A stretch of DNA of 64,000 nucleotides from Candidatus Liberibacter solanacearum CLso-ZC1 (GCF_000183665.1 NC_014774.1:868001-932000); one strand, 5' to 3'; shown: positions 45,740-57,440, numbered from the stretch's first letter. Numbers and translations are program-made. The notes: generated from the letters alone by a model not told the origin.

Positions 45740-48040
45740 ATGGAAAACGTGGGAAACCTCTCACAAAATTGTGGCTTGTACTGTTCAAAAAGCCGACAGA
45801 AATTTACTGTGTATTGGAAACAAGTGGTACAGAAAATACATACGTTCATACTATCTCGTCTGTCATTTTCTTTTTTTTCAATCAAGCACATAATGCCAAT
45901 GGTCAGCATAGTGTTCCTTGTATTGGTTGCTGCGTCTAGTATCATCAAGGTTAATACAAAATACGCACAACAAGAACAAATGATACATCAAACAACGCTC
46001 CTACTCACAGAATCTATTGAGTCTCTTTTTAAAAACAGTAGTGTACAATTTAAACCAGAATCCAAAAAAAAAGCAGAGTCGATACTCAACGAGTTCCTTC
46101 TCAAAATACAGCCATTTTCTAAAGCTTTCATCCTCCTCGCCCAATCCAATGGGCTGGTATTTGCATCGTCTACAGATAATTCCCCTTATATAGGGGAAAA
46201 AATTAGTGAAATTATTCCGGAATTACATCCTTTGACAAGTATGAGTAAAACCGCTCAAACTTCAGAAGTTTTTCTTTCCCAAGAGCCATATCATGTGTCA
46301 TCAATCCTCCTTCCAAACAATGATGGATTGGTTTTAGTCGCCAATTCTAAGTTACCACTCTTACATTTTTGGCGCACAGAAGTAACATTGGAAGTTATAT
46401 TTTTTGCAAGCATTTCTGCTATTCTTTTGTTCCTCCTGTGTAGTTATTACAAACAGATAAAAAGTACTGAAGAGAATGATACCAATTTATTAGAAGCAAA
46501 CACGTGTATTGAAACAGCTTTATCTCGTGGAAGATGTGGTATTTGGGATTTTAATCTCGCCAGTAAGAAATTTCATTTATCGCAATCTATGTGTGAAATT
46601 CTTGGTATTCCTGCTACGCATAAAACGCTATCATTTCGCACAATAGCACGTCTTGTCCACTTTGACGGCAAAGAAATATATGACATAGCTCGATCAATAA
46701 CCAAGGGACACTCTACGCAGTTAGATAAAATATTTCGCGTGCACTATTCCACAGGAAGAGATGTCTGGATAAAAGTACGCGCTCAAGTGATGAATACACT
46801 ATCAGGAGGCATGAATGTCATTGGTATAGCCATGGATGTTACCGAACAATATTATTTAGAAAAACGCTATGCTGAAGTAGATCAAAGATTATCAAAAGCA
46901 ATAGAATGCACTTCTGAATCCTTTGTTCTATGGGATAAAAATGATCGACTAGTCATGTGTAATGCCAAATATCAACAAGTTTATGGATTGCCTGATCATG
47001 TTCTTATACCAGGAACAAAACGTTCAATTATTAACGAAGCTCAAATTAATCCTGTTGTTGAATACTATACTTCTGATCCAAAACGTTTGCAGAATATAAG
47101 TAAAGAAATCAAACTTGTTGATTCAAGATGGCTTCAAATTAATGAATGGCACACTCCCGATGCTGGAACCATTTCTGTGGGAACAGACATCACGCAGCTT
47201 AAACGCAATCAAAAGAAACTTAGAGAATCTGAACGCCGTCTCAAAGCCACCATTAATGATCTTTCAACTTCACGGCAAATACTTGAACGCCAAAAAACCG
47301 AACTTTCGATTGCTAATGCTAAATACCAAACTGAGAAAGAACGTGCTGAAATGGCGAATAGGGCTAAATCTGAATTTCTTGCCAAAATGTCTCATGAATT
47401 ACGGACACCTCTTAATGCTATCCTCGGCTTTTCTGAAATTATCAAAGGAGAAACATTTGGGAAATTAGGATCTGTTAAATACTACGAATATGTCAAAGAT
47501 ATCCATGACAGTGGAAAACACCTTTTGAATCTTATCAATAATATTCTTGAAATGTCTAAAATAGAATCAGAGCATATCGCCATCAATAAAAAAAATACTA
47601 ATTTAATACCCATAATTAACGAAAGTCTTCAATCGATTGCTTCCTCAGCCCAAAAAAAAAATATCATGATTGAGAAAAATATTTCTCCAGAACTATTCTG
47701 CAATGCTGATGAACGGATTATAAAAAAAATTTTGACCCCTATTTTCTCTAACTCAATCAAATTCACCAATAATGGTGGAAAAATGATAGTGCAAACCTCT
47801 AGAGTAAATGATTCCGTGATCATAACTGTTGCTGATACAGGCATTGGAATCCCGAAATCAGCTTTGAAAAAAGTTGGAAAACCTTTTGAACAGCTTCACA
47901 ATCAATATGATCAAAACACAGGGGGATCCGGACTTGGACTCGCTATATCCGACGCCTTAACTAATCTCCATGGAGGGAAATTAGAGATTCTTTCTCAAGA
48001 AGGAGAAGGAACTGTTATCAAAATTGGCATGCCAAAATAG
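45740..48040 (+). CDS. PAS-domain sensor histidine kinase, PleC-like
   Basis: The 766-residue inner-membrane kinase has a TM helix at about 50-70 (IMPMVSIVFLVLVAASSII), an extracytoplasmic sensor region, and a second TM helix at about 212-234. Then come a PAS domain (WDFNLASKKFHLSQSMCEIL) and a second PAS (LWDKNDRLVMCNAKYQQVYGLP). A coiled linker precedes HisKA with the phospho-acceptor His552 in MSHELRTPLNAILGF. HATPase_c has NSIKFTN, ADTGIGIP and GGSGLGLAIS. The double PAS and linker wording match rhizobial PleC, a cell-cycle DivK phosphatase/kinase. No response regulator is adjacent. GAGGAAG precedes the ATG. Confidence 0.8.
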   Translation: MENVGNLSQNCGLYCSKSRQKFTVYWKQVVQKIHTFILSRLSFSFFSIKHIMPMVSIVFLVLVAASSIIKVNTKYAQQEQMIHQTTLLLTESIESLFKNSSVQFKPESKKKAESILNEFLLKIQPFSKAFILLAQSNGLVFASSTDNSPYIGEKISEIIPELHPLTSMSKTAQTSEVFLSQEPYHVSSILLPNNDGLVLVANSKLPLLHFWRTEVTLEVIFFASISAILLFLLCSYYKQIKSTEENDTNLLEANTCIETALSRGRCGIWDFNLASKKFHLSQSMCEILGIPATHKTLSFRTIARLVHFDGKEIYDIARSITKGHSTQLDKIFRVHYSTGRDVWIKVRAQVMNTLSGGMNVIGIAMDVTEQYYLEKRYAEVDQRLSKAIECTSESFVLWDKNDRLVMCNAKYQQVYGLPDHVLIPGTKRSIINEAQINPVVEYYTSDPKRLQNISKEIKLVDSRWLQINEWHTPDAGTISVGTDITQLKRNQKKLRESERRLKATINDLSTSRQILERQKTELSIANAKYQTEKERAEMANRAKSEFLAKMSHELRTPLNAILGFSEIIKGETFGKLGSVKYYEYVKDIHDSGKHLLNLINNILEMSKIESEHIAINKKNTNLIPIINESLQSIASSAQKKNIMIEKNISPELFCNADERIIKKILTPIFSNSIKFTNNGGKMIVQTSRVNDSVIITVADTGIGIPKSALKKVGKPFEQLHNQYDQNTGGSGLGLAISDALTNLHGGKLEILSQEGEGTVIKIGMPK

Positions 48041-48206
48041 CAAAACTTATTATTACTATTATATGTATTAAGTGCTGTTTTTTTTTGAACAAAAAATTTT
48101 TTGTCGCCTGGGAAATTATGAATTTCTTTTCTTTGTCTGTATTAAATGCTATCCTACAGGCAATAACTATGAAAATAGTTGATATCTATCTTATAGGAAA
48201 AATTTC

Positions 48207-49418
48207 GTGAAAAAAATAAAAGTTATCAATCCTGTTGTAAGTTTAGATGGCGATGAAATGACAAGGATTATTTGGCAACTAATTCAAGAAAAGCTCATAC
48301 ATCCTTATCTTGATCTGAAAATAGAATATTTTGACCTCTCTATCCAAAATAGAGATTTAACAAATGATCAAGTTACAGTTGATGCTGCACGTGCAATTAA
48401 AAAATGTGGCGTTGGTGTTAAATGTGCAACGATCACTGCTGATAAAGAACGGGTCAAAGAATTCAATTTAAAAGAAATGTGGAAATCCCCTAACGGAACC
48501 ATTCGCAATATTCTTGGCGGTACTATTTTTCGAGAGCCAATTATTTGCAAAAATGTTCCTCGACTTGTCCCTGGATGGAAGAAACCAATTATCATTGGAC
48601 GCCATGCTTTTGGAGATCAGTATCGAGCAACAGATTTTACATTTCCTGGCAAAGGAAAATTGATTTTAAAATTTGTTGGTGAAAATGGTGAAACTATTGA
48701 AAAAGAGGTTTTTAACTCTCCTAGCAGTGGTGTTGCTATGGCAATGTACAATCTAGACAATTCTATACGAGACTTTGCACGTGCTGCAATGCAATACGCA
48801 TTAACGCGCCAACTACCCTTATACCTTTCCACAAAAAATACCATTCTAAAAACTTATGACGGACAATTTAAAAATATTTTTGAAGAAATATATAACAATG
48901 AATTTAAGCATCAATTTGATGAACTTGGTCTTACATATACACATCGTCTCATTGATGATATGGTAGCTTCATCTATAAAATTATCTGGTGGTTATGTATG
49001 GGCTTGTAAAAATTATGATGGCGATGTGCAATCAGATATAGTAGCCCAAGGATTTGGATCTCTTGGATTAATGACTTCAGTTCTCATTACTGCCGATGGA
49101 AAAACCATAGAATCTGAAGCTGCTCATGGAACAGTAACAAGACATTATCGCCAACATCAAAAAGGAGAAGAAACCTCCACAAATTCAATTGCTTCAATTT
49201 TTTCTTGGACACGTGGCTTGCTTCATCGAGCTAAATTAGATGAAAATGCCGAATTGAAAAAATTTGCTGAGAAACTAGAGCATGTATGTATCAAAACAGT
49301 CGAAGATGGTTTCATGACCAAAGATTTAGCTTTACTTATAGGACCCGAACAAGATTGGTTGTCTACTAGCGGTTTTATTGAAAAAATAAGCCATAACCTA
49401 CAAGATAATTTGCAGTAA
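48207..49418 (+). CDS. icd: Isocitrate dehydrogenase (NADP+)
   Basis: This TCA-cycle enzyme is the eukaryote-like dimeric type common in alphaproteobacteria (403 residues). Motifs are [17 protein letters not shown] at the N-terminus, [21 protein letters not shown], the isocitrate-binding region, [30 protein letters not shown], and [29 protein letters not shown]. The start is GTG at 48207. It is convergent with pyrG. Confidence 0.96.
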   Translation: MKKIKVINPVVSLDGDEMTRIIWQLIQEKLIHPYLDLKIEYFDLSIQNRDLTNDQVTVDAARAIKKCGVGVKCATITADKERVKEFNLKEMWKSPNGTIRNILGGTIFREPIICKNVPRLVPGWKKPIIIGRHAFGDQYRATDFTFPGKGKLILKFVGENGETIEKEVFNSPSSGVAMAMYNLDNSIRDFARAAMQYALTRQLPLYLSTKNTILKTYDGQFKNIFEEIYNNEFKHQFDELGLTYTHRLIDDMVASSIKLSGGYVWACKNYDGDVQSDIVAQGFGSLGLMTSVLITADGKTIESEAAHGTVTRHYRQHQKGEETSTNSIASIFSWTRGLLHRAKLDENAELKKFAEKLEHVCIKTVEDGFMTKDLALLIGPEQDWLSTSGFIEKISHNLQDNLQ

Positions 49419-49450
49419 TCTTTAGCGCTATCTAATCCTAATGATCAATG

Positions 49451-49480
49451 ACATTGTATCCAAAAATAGTAATACAATGT
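49451..49480. terminator. Hairpin between convergent icd and pyrG
   Basis: ACATTGTAT (49451-49459) and ATACAATGT (49472-49480) form a perfect 9-bp stem with a 12-base loop. It lies between two converging genes, so it may end both transcripts. It is AT-rich and lacks a strong T-run, so efficiency is doubtful. Confidence 0.35.
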
Positions 49481-49511
49481 AATTGACATTTATCCAATCC
49501 AATAAAACAAA

Positions 49512-51161
<1,650 letters not shown>

Positions 51162-51243
51162 TTAAAATATTCATCATTTCATCCTGTTACGATAAAGAAA
51201 ACACATAATTAAATCGTAAAATTATTAAATTATGTCAGTTAAT

Positions 51244-51657
51244 CTATCTTACATGAGAAGAAAGGGGGAGAGAATTCTTTTTAGAAGGATACTTTTTCTT
51301 TTCGGGAACAGAAGAATCGATATTAGGATTACTATTACCAGAATTATAATTTATTTTATTGTTAGTAGCACTAGCCAAAGATTGACGTAAATCCTCCTTT
51401 GTTTTTATAGAATGATATCGAGACGTAATCCCCAACGCGATAGAAGTACTAAAAAAAAGAAAAGCAAGAATCGAAGTAAAGCGCGCTAAAGAATATGCGA
51501 TACTGCGAACCGACGTAAAACTAGAAGAAGTACCAAAAGCACTGCTATCAGAAGATTGAATTAAGATCGTACATACCAATCCAATGACAATTATAAGATG
51601 GGCAGTCATAAGAAATATCTGCATTAAAATGGTTCCATTCATAAGGATAAGAAACAA
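51244..51657 (-). CDS. secG: Preprotein translocase subunit SecG
   Basis: This small component of SecYEG has 137 residues and two membrane helices (about 8-28 and 58-78). Between them is the signature CTILIQSSDSSAFGTSSSFTSVRS, where G-rich wording is usual and Ser-rich here. The tail is polar and low in complexity (NSNPNIDSSVPEKKKYPSKK). It lies between tpiA and pyrG, a conserved position. Confidence 0.9.
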   Translation of the reverse strand: MFLILMNGTILMQIFLMTAHLIIVIGLVCTILIQSSDSSAFGTSSSFTSVRSIAYSLARFTSILAFLFFSTSIALGITSRYHSIKTKEDLRQSLASATNNKINYNSGNSNPNIDSSVPEKKKYPSKKNSLPLSSHVR

Positions 51658-51663
51658 AACATT

Positions 51664-51687
51664 TACATTGTCATTGATAACAATGTA
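51664..51687. repeat. 8-bp hairpin between tpiA and secG
   Basis: TACATTGT (51664-51671) and ACAATGTA (51680-51687) pair perfectly with an 8-base loop. The core ACATTGT/ACAATGT is the same as in the icd/pyrG hairpin. On the plus strand it is followed by a T-run, but the genes here are on the minus strand, so it is not a clear terminator for them. Confidence 0.35.
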
Positions 51688-51690
51688 TTT

Positions 51691-52470
51691 TTAAAGAAAA
51701 GAATCAACGTATGATTGCTCAAAAGTTTCAATAATTGTCAAGAATGATTCATATTGAAGACTAGCGCCTCCGACTAATAATCCATCTATATTTTCAATAC
51801 ACAGAAAATCTTTTACATTAGAAGCACTTACTGATCCTCCATATAGAATACGTATTTTTTCTCCCTTTGCAGGGAAACGATCCACTAAAACATGATGCAT
51901 AAAAGAATGAATTTTTTCAAGCTCTATAACAGAAGGAACATCTCCTGTACCAATGGCCCATATGGGTTCATAAGCAACAATAGGAATCGAATCTCCACAC
52001 TCATGAGGCAAGCTAAAATCTAATTGCTTTTGCAAAACTTCAAGAGTTCTTCCAGAACGATACTCCTCATCCGTTTCTCCGATACATATTATTGGAGAGA
52101 TCCCTGCATTATAAGCATATTTCACTTTACATTGAACAACTTGACTGCTTTCTTGATGTCCGATACGTCGTTCAGAATGCCCTAAAATTACAAAACGAGC
52201 CCCACAATCAGCCAACATATTTGCCGAAATATCGCCAGTATAAGAGCCATATTCATCTATATGGCAATCTTGTGCACCAATCATTACTGAAGATTTTTCA
52301 CAAAGACGCGATGCTAAATACGTAAGGGTTGCTGGAGGACATATAGCAACATCAATACGACAATGATTTTTCTCTACGCTTTCAACAATTTTCTCAATTT
52401 TGTCAAGAGATGCACGTAACCCATGCATTTTCCAGTTCCCGACTACAATTGGACGAATGCCTGATCTCAT
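51691..52470 (-). CDS. tpiA: Triose-phosphate isomerase
   Basis: It interconverts DHAP and glyceraldehyde-3-P. Motifs are VVGNWKMHG (catalytic Lys), GAQDCHIDEYGSYTGDIS, FVILGHSERR (catalytic His), and IVAYEPIWAIGTG (catalytic Glu), then ILYGGSVSASN. The start region has AAAGGA followed by three ATGs. I chose the third (52470), six bases after the ribosome binding site. An earlier ATG is at 52488. Confidence 0.95.
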   Translation of the reverse strand: MRSGIRPIVVGNWKMHGLRASLDKIEKIVESVEKNHCRIDVAICPPATLTYLASRLCEKSSVMIGAQDCHIDEYGSYTGDISANMLADCGARFVILGHSERRIGHQESSQVVQCKVKYAYNAGISPIICIGETDEEYRSGRTLEVLQKQLDFSLPHECGDSIPIVAYEPIWAIGTGDVPSVIELEKIHSFMHHVLVDRFPAKGEKIRILYGGSVSASNVKDFLCIENIDGLLVGGASLQYESFLTIIETFEQSYVDSFL

Positions 52471-52878
52471 CATCATTCCTTTATACAAAAAACTATAGAT
52501 GGATCTATTTCACCATATCTCCACTATTTCTACAATACAATATTTTGAAATTTTCCACTCGACTCTTCATTGCCTCATAGCATATAGCAGTGTTTAGGAA
52601 AATACGCATACCTGATCATAACAAGCAATTACTATCATAAATAGTCCAGAATAATAGAACGTGTAAACATTGTTTTAATTGATTGTTATAACAACTACGA
52701 AATACTCTGAATCAATCTAAAATAAAATATTTTTTTGATAAAAAAAAAATCTTGTCATTTGCTATTTAAAACTTTGTTCACAATTGCTATTTAAAACTTT
52801 TTTCACAATCCAAAACGTTGTTTATTGGAAATTAAGTACTTTTTTGACGTGATATTTTAATAAAATTATTGCATTATT
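52471..52878. other. Divergent spacer upstream of tpiA
   Basis: About 400 AT-rich bases. They include a 25-bp tandem repeat at 52759-52808 and long A/T runs. No gene was recognised; the tpiA promoter should be near 52500-52560. Confidence 0.4.
52759..52808 (+). repeat. Two tandem 25-bp copies
   Basis: TTGCTATTTAAAACTTTG-TTCACAA (52759-52783) is followed directly by a copy with a single change (TTT for TGT) at 52784-52808. It lies upstream of a small membrane gene. The function is unknown. Confidence 0.75.
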
Positions 52879-53145
52879 ATGAAGAAAGATTTAACTATCT
52901 TAGTACTACGATCGTTCCTAGGAGGGCCATTTAATAGAATGATTAAGAATTTTTGGATAGCTGTGGATGTGCTTGTCATAATATCCACAATAATAACCTG
53001 TTTTTTTATGAATAAACAATTTTCATGGTGGATCAGAGTACTTGTTCCTTCTCTACTCATTAGTGTTATGGTAGTGCATATTGCTTATATTAGCGGACAA
53101 ATAAATTTTTTTTTATTTCCCGCCATTTTTCATAATATTTCTTAA
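52879..53145 (+). CDS. Small membrane protein, unrecognised
   Basis: The 88-residue protein has two or three hydrophobic segments (about 24-42 NFWIAVDVLVIISTIITCFF; 52-73 VRVLVPSLLISVMVVHIAYI-like; 76-88 end). The N-terminus MKKDLTILVLRSFLGGPFNR is amphipathic. There is no family match from memory and no strong ribosome binding site. It is isolated between tpiA (divergent) and the Omp10-like gene. It may be real because of its clear membrane pattern. Confidence 0.45.
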   Translation: MKKDLTILVLRSFLGGPFNRMIKNFWIAVDVLVIISTIITCFFMNKQFSWWIRVLVPSLLISVMVVHIAYISGQINFFLFPAIFHNIS

Positions 53146-53322
53146 ATAACTTTTTACCAGAAAATTATATACTATTAAGTTATAACCGTATTTTTTTATA
53201 TGTCTCTTATTTGTGTTAGCTCACCCAGATAAAGCTTGGTAATATGAAAAAGTATTTTATTTCATTTATAGCGATTTTTTTACCAAATATCGTAACTAAC
53301 CTTAAAAGGTTTCCTTCCCAAA

Positions 53323-53796
53323 ATGAAAAATTCTGGACTTTTATTTCTACTATCATTTTTTTCCCTCACCTTCATTGGTTCTTGCGGTGTCATACCAATG
53401 GTTGATAATCAGATATTGTTACCTTCTATAGTAGGATATTGGGAAGACGATAACGGCATTCTCTCTCAATTTCAAAAAGATGGTACATTTAAAACCATCT
53501 CTACAGATGGATCTAGTAGTATTCTAGCAACAGGTTTTTATAGTGAAAAAGCCAATCAAGGAATAGACATTAAACTTACCTCTTTAATTCGAAGTACTTC
53601 AGAAAAAATCCAATGTAAGTTTGTAGAATACTCTAAACTCACTTGCATTACACAAAACAAAAAACAATTCTATCTGAGACGCACGCATCTCACTGAAGTG
53701 CCCGTAACTAAGCCACAGAACGATAATGTTGTTGTGACATCCGCCGAAGATCCCAACAATCCCAATCCTTCTCCATCAATGATATATTATAAGTAA
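53323..53796 (+). CDS. Omp10-like outer-membrane lipoprotein
   Basis: The 157 residues begin with a lipoprotein signal (LLFLLSFFSLTFIGSC), with Cys21 as the likely lipidated residue. The mature part IVGYWEDDNGILSQFQKDGT, then LATGFYSE..IDIKLTSLIRSTSEKIQCKF and SKLTCITQNKKQFYLRR follows the Brucella Omp10 pattern: a small beta domain with a conserved Cys pair. The C-terminal Pro/Asn-rich tail is extra. hemH lies about 200 bases downstream, as in rhizobia. Confidence 0.75.
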   Translation: MKNSGLLFLLSFFSLTFIGSCGVIPMVDNQILLPSIVGYWEDDNGILSQFQKDGTFKTISTDGSSSILATGFYSEKANQGIDIKLTSLIRSTSEKIQCKFVEYSKLTCITQNKKQFYLRRTHLTEVPVTKPQNDNVVVTSAEDPNNPNPSPSMIYYK

Positions 53797-53999
53797 AACA
53801 AATAAATTATATCACGGATAACGTTTTATGTTTTAGTACGAACTCTCACGGAATTCTTTGCAAGAATTTTCCATGAAATATAGACAAGAAACATATAATT
53901 TAATATGCATTATAGAAATCCAATAACTTTTTCTACGATCTTGCTTTGCATGAAATAAGCAGAGTTAAAAAGATCTTTGCATTCGTTTAAAAAAACAAA

Positions 54000-55052
54000 A
54001 TGATTCTTAGATTGATACTCATGAATATATCTTCTTCTGCCCCACACGATCATCCTGAAGTCAAATTTGGTAAAATTGGCGTTTTAATACTTAATCTTGG
54101 AACGCCAGATGGCTATGATTTTTTCTCTCTCCGCCGTTATTTAAAGGAATTCCTTCTTGATAAACGTGTCATTGAATTACCATCGTGGCAATGGTGGCCA
54201 ATTCTCTTTGGAATAATCCTTAATATTCGCCCTCAAAAAATAAAACACGCCTATGCTCAAATATGGAATACCTCACAAAATGAAAGTATATTACGAACTC
54301 ATACACGCAACCAAGCTATCAATTTAGCCAAAGGCTTAGAAAACATACCTTCCGTAATAGTTGATTGGTCCATGAGATATGGCAAACCATCTGTCGACGA
54401 AACCATCGATAGTCTCACGAAAAAAGGATGTAGCCGAATTATCTTATTTCCTTTATATCCACAATATTCAGCGGCCACAATTGCAACTGCACAAGATAAA
54501 GTATTCCAAAAACTAATGAAAATGCGCTGGACACCAAGTTTAAGAGTTGTCCCTCCTTATTATGACAATCCAGATTATATTAGCGCATTGACTCATTCGG
54601 TAAATACACACCTTGAATCTCTTCAATGGGAACCAGAAATACTACTAGCTTCATTCCACGGAATGCCTCTTTCTTATTGTTTAAAAGGAGATCCATATAG
54701 GTGCCACTGTCATAAAACTGCACGTCTTCTTAAAGAATCCCTATCTCGGACAGATGCTAATTTTAAAATAACCTTCCAATCACGCTTTGGAGTATCTGAA
54801 TGGCTTCAACCTTATACAGATAAAACAATTCAACAACTAGCACATAGTGGCATTAAAAGAATTGCTATTATTACCCCTGGTTTTTCTTCGGATTGTCTTG
54901 AAACAAATTATGAAATTGCACATGAAGTAAAAGAAATGTTTATCCAGCATGGTGGACAAGAATTTACACATATCCCCTGCCTCAATAGTAGCAATTTAGG
55001 AATAGATCTATTGGAAAAAATAACACGCCGTGAGTTAATGGGTTGGATCTGA
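54000..55052 (+). CDS. hemH: Ferrochelatase
   Basis: It inserts Fe2+ into protoporphyrin IX, the last step of haem synthesis. Motifs are GVLILNLGTPDGYDFFSLRRYLKEFL, YAQIWNTSQNESILRTHTR, MRYGKPSVDETI, ASFHGMPLSYCLKGDPYRCHC (catalytic His), FQSRFGVSEWLQPYT and TPGFSSDCLETNYEI. The start is ATG at 54000 or, more likely by family length, the ATG at 54021. Neither has a good ribosome binding site. Confidence 0.96.
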   Translation: MILRLILMNISSSAPHDHPEVKFGKIGVLILNLGTPDGYDFFSLRRYLKEFLLDKRVIELPSWQWWPILFGIILNIRPQKIKHAYAQIWNTSQNESILRTHTRNQAINLAKGLENIPSVIVDWSMRYGKPSVDETIDSLTKKGCSRIILFPLYPQYSAATIATAQDKVFQKLMKMRWTPSLRVVPPYYDNPDYISALTHSVNTHLESLQWEPEILLASFHGMPLSYCLKGDPYRCHCHKTARLLKESLSRTDANFKITFQSRFGVSEWLQPYTDKTIQQLAHSGIKRIAIITPGFSSDCLETNYEIAHEVKEMFIQHGGQEFTHIPCLNSSNLGIDLLEKITRRELMGWI

Positions 55053-55078
55053 TAATCATAAAAATTACTGGGGAAAAT

Positions 55079-55099
55079 TAGTTTTTCACAAAAAAACTA
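55079..55099. terminator. Possible bidirectional terminator between hemH and the RgpF-like gene
   Basis: TAGTTTTT (55079-55086) and AAAAACTA (55092-55099) form an 8-bp stem between converging genes. The right arm overlaps the stop codon of the minus-strand gene. The A/T tracts give it terminator-like composition; the evidence is geometric only. Confidence 0.4.
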
Positions 55100-56296
55100 C
55101 TGAGATAGTTGATCATATTCCGCAACACAATCAACTGATTCTAGTGAAAATCCTGCACGCTGCACAGACAAAGGGAAAAATCGTTCAACCGCGTGTTCAA
55201 GTGCACCATCTTCAAGGTTACATTCTTCCTCAAACTCCCCTGTAAGATGGATGTTCCTGAGGGGTTCTAAACATTTTGGCCTCACCCAAAACATAGTTCC
55301 ATTAAAAAAATCTAAATCAAGTTCTTCAACAGGAAAATCTATCCTCCGAGCAAGATCGACAACACGCTTATACACTTTGCTTCTTTTCTTGAAAAAAGAA
55401 TATTTTTTATAGCGTCTAAATCTCCCCGAACCAATCATACCAATGCTAGGATTCTGTTCAAATTTATTAATAATACGAAGAGCTATATCGGAAAATCCTA
55501 AGAGATCAAAGAAAATCCACCGTCTCCATAGAATACCTTCAAAAGGATGATAGTTTCTTCTTGCAGATTTCTTCCCGTGAATCTTACAAAGATAGTCATA
55601 ATCATAAAAAACCCCAAGCTCTAATAAACATAAGAAAGGAAGGACATCTCTACCTTTATTTTCCATGACATATAATCTTGCCGAAGGAAAATTCTTTAAA
55701 ACATCTTGTTCAAAATCCTTGTTCTTTTTTACTGTAGTAATGAATAAATCAAAATCGAAATTGAGTCTTAATAAAAGATGAGAAATTTCATCCCATGTAT
55801 CTTGATAATAGCAATGCACAACTATCGCTATTTTTGAATTTATTTTGATCTTGCCTTTATTGTCTAAAGATGAAAGATTTTTCCATCCCTCAAATAATTC
55901 CTTAATGTATAAGAATTTTTTTCCGTCGAAAGGCATGCGACTATTAGACATAAAACGATTGAGTCTAAAAAAAGCTTTTTTATCTTTTCTAGAACCATAA
56001 AAAAATATGCGACAACTCGGAAAAGACAATTGACTATACTTTGAAAAAGTCAAAAAAGACCTCAGCCAAAAAAGACATGCTTTAAACGTTGTTACCTCTT
56101 CAAAAAACACATCTTCACTTGTAATTTTTTGTTCTTTAGACAAAGACCACAACATATAATATCCAGAGATATTGGCTGGTATGTATAGTGTGTTTACACT
56201 ACCTTTATTTTCTACATCAAGACGAAAAACAAGCTTTTCAAGCGTTTCGGATTTTATTTTTAATCGAAATATCTTTTGTCTTGTTAAAAATGACAT
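55097..56296 (-). CDS. Rhamnan synthesis F (RgpF)-like glycan biosynthesis protein
   Basis: The N-terminal ~135 residues of the 399 are unassigned. From about residue 150 the RgpF-type pattern appears: IAIVVHCYYQDTWDEISHLL, FDLFITTVKK, ENKGRDVLPFLCLLE, YLCKIHGKKS, then GMIGSGRFRR and FFNGTMFWVRPKCLEPL. In streptococci RgpF takes part in rhamnose-glucose polysaccharide synthesis, and rhizobial relatives occur in O-antigen loci. No other polysaccharide gene is adjacent, so the substrate is unknown. Confidence 0.75.
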   Translation of the reverse strand: MSFLTRQKIFRLKIKSETLEKLVFRLDVENKGSVNTLYIPANISGYYMLWSLSKEQKITSEDVFFEEVTTFKACLFWLRSFLTFSKYSQLSFPSCRIFFYGSRKDKKAFFRLNRFMSNSRMPFDGKKFLYIKELFEGWKNLSSLDNKGKIKINSKIAIVVHCYYQDTWDEISHLLLRLNFDFDLFITTVKKNKDFEQDVLKNFPSARLYVMENKGRDVLPFLCLLELGVFYDYDYLCKIHGKKSARRNYHPFEGILWRRWIFFDLLGFSDIALRIINKFEQNPSIGMIGSGRFRRYKKYSFFKKRSKVYKRVVDLARRIDFPVEELDLDFFNGTMFWVRPKCLEPLRNIHLTGEFEEECNLEDGALEHAVERFFPLSVQRAGFSLESVDCVAEYDQLSQ

Positions 56297-56338
56297 CTCA
56301 GTAAATATTCCTCATGTTGTATATCTTTACTGAACAAA

Positions 56339-56974
56339 TCAACGGATTCCAATAAATTTATGGGTCTGCAAACTAACACGCCATTTCGGATTTTTAAAAC
56401 AATAAGAAATTGCTAAATTTGTATTCTCTTTTAAAAAAGAACCATCCATAGGCTGTAAAGAAAATATGTCGAAATCAAAATCAATATAATTTTCTGGAGG
56501 AGCATCTACTTGCGGAAATACTAATTTTAATTCTTGACCATTTTTAACTTTAAGATCACAACCCGCCTTAGGACTTACACATATCCAATCAATACCTTCC
56601 GGAGGTTTAATTGTACCATTAGTTTCAACAGAAATTGTAAAATTTCGCTTATTTAAAGCCTTAATCAAGGCAGAATCTACTTGTAACAAAGGCTCGCCAC
56701 CTGTCAAAACACAATAACGCTCTTCTTTCTCTTCGGGAATCCATGCTGATGCAATGAGATCCGCTAGTTGCTCAGCACTATAACGACCACCCATAGTGCC
56801 TTTTGTTCCTACAAAATCTGTGTCACAAAAACGACATTGAGCAAACAAGCGGTCTTTTTCTCGCCCTGACCACAAATTACAACCAGAAAAACGACAAAAA
56901 ACAGCGACACGCCCTACTTGAGCCCCCTCCCCTTGAAGAGTTAGGAAAATTTCTTTAACAGAATACAATTTCAT
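56339..56974 (-). CDS. queE: 7-carboxy-7-deazaguanine synthase
   Basis: This radical SAM enzyme of the queuosine (7-deazaguanine) pathway has the atypical cluster motif with a long first spacer: Cys in CRFSGCNLWSG, then CRFCDTDF. Before it lies KEIFLTLQGEGAQVGRVAVF, and after it VLTGGEPLLQ and VETNGTIKPP. The 211-residue length is normal for the proteobacterial form. Other que genes are not in the window. Confidence 0.93.
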   Translation of the reverse strand: MKLYSVKEIFLTLQGEGAQVGRVAVFCRFSGCNLWSGREKDRLFAQCRFCDTDFVGTKGTMGGRYSAEQLADLIASAWIPEEKEERYCVLTGGEPLLQVDSALIKALNKRNFTISVETNGTIKPPEGIDWICVSPKAGCDLKVKNGQELKLVFPQVDAPPENYIDFDFDIFSLQPMDGSFLKENTNLAISYCFKNPKWRVSLQTHKFIGIR

Positions 56975-57440
56975 TGTCCCATATCCTATCTCTAAATATA
57001 TAGTAAAATCAATATTACTTTACTTATCCTTTATGATATTAAATAGGCTACTGTTTCCACTGTATTTGATGTAACAACACTCTTTTCTTTTGTTGCATTA
57101 ATACTCAATCTATTGCCTTAATATTTAAAAATTTTATTTATTTATGCTGCTCCATTAACATATTCCAGAATAATATAAACGATTACTAATATCAAACTAC
57201 AGATATATTTAAGAATATACATCTTAAGAAAAAAATAAACGATAAAGGGAAAGCCCTGATACTAGTCTTAAAATTGCATTCATATTCTACAATAAACCCA
57301 ATCAATATTTATAATCATCAACGGTAAAGTCACCTTATCAAATGACTTTATTAATGTTCTGTATCGTATTTATTTTTTCCTTCATGCATTGCAAAGATAT
57401 CTAAAAAGAAATATTTCAATTTATGAGAAAAAATGAAACA
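56975..57440. other. AT-rich spacer between ubiA and queE
   Basis: About 465 bases with no gene, tRNA or hairpin recognised. Composition is very AT-rich with poly-A/T runs. Confidence 0.4.

Noticed and set aside
53281..53330. Alternative upstream start for the Omp10-like gene and a promoter reading of the nearby T-runs.
   Set aside because: The chosen ATG gives a complete lipoprotein signal; upstream codons break the signal pattern and the promoter boxes are not distinct.
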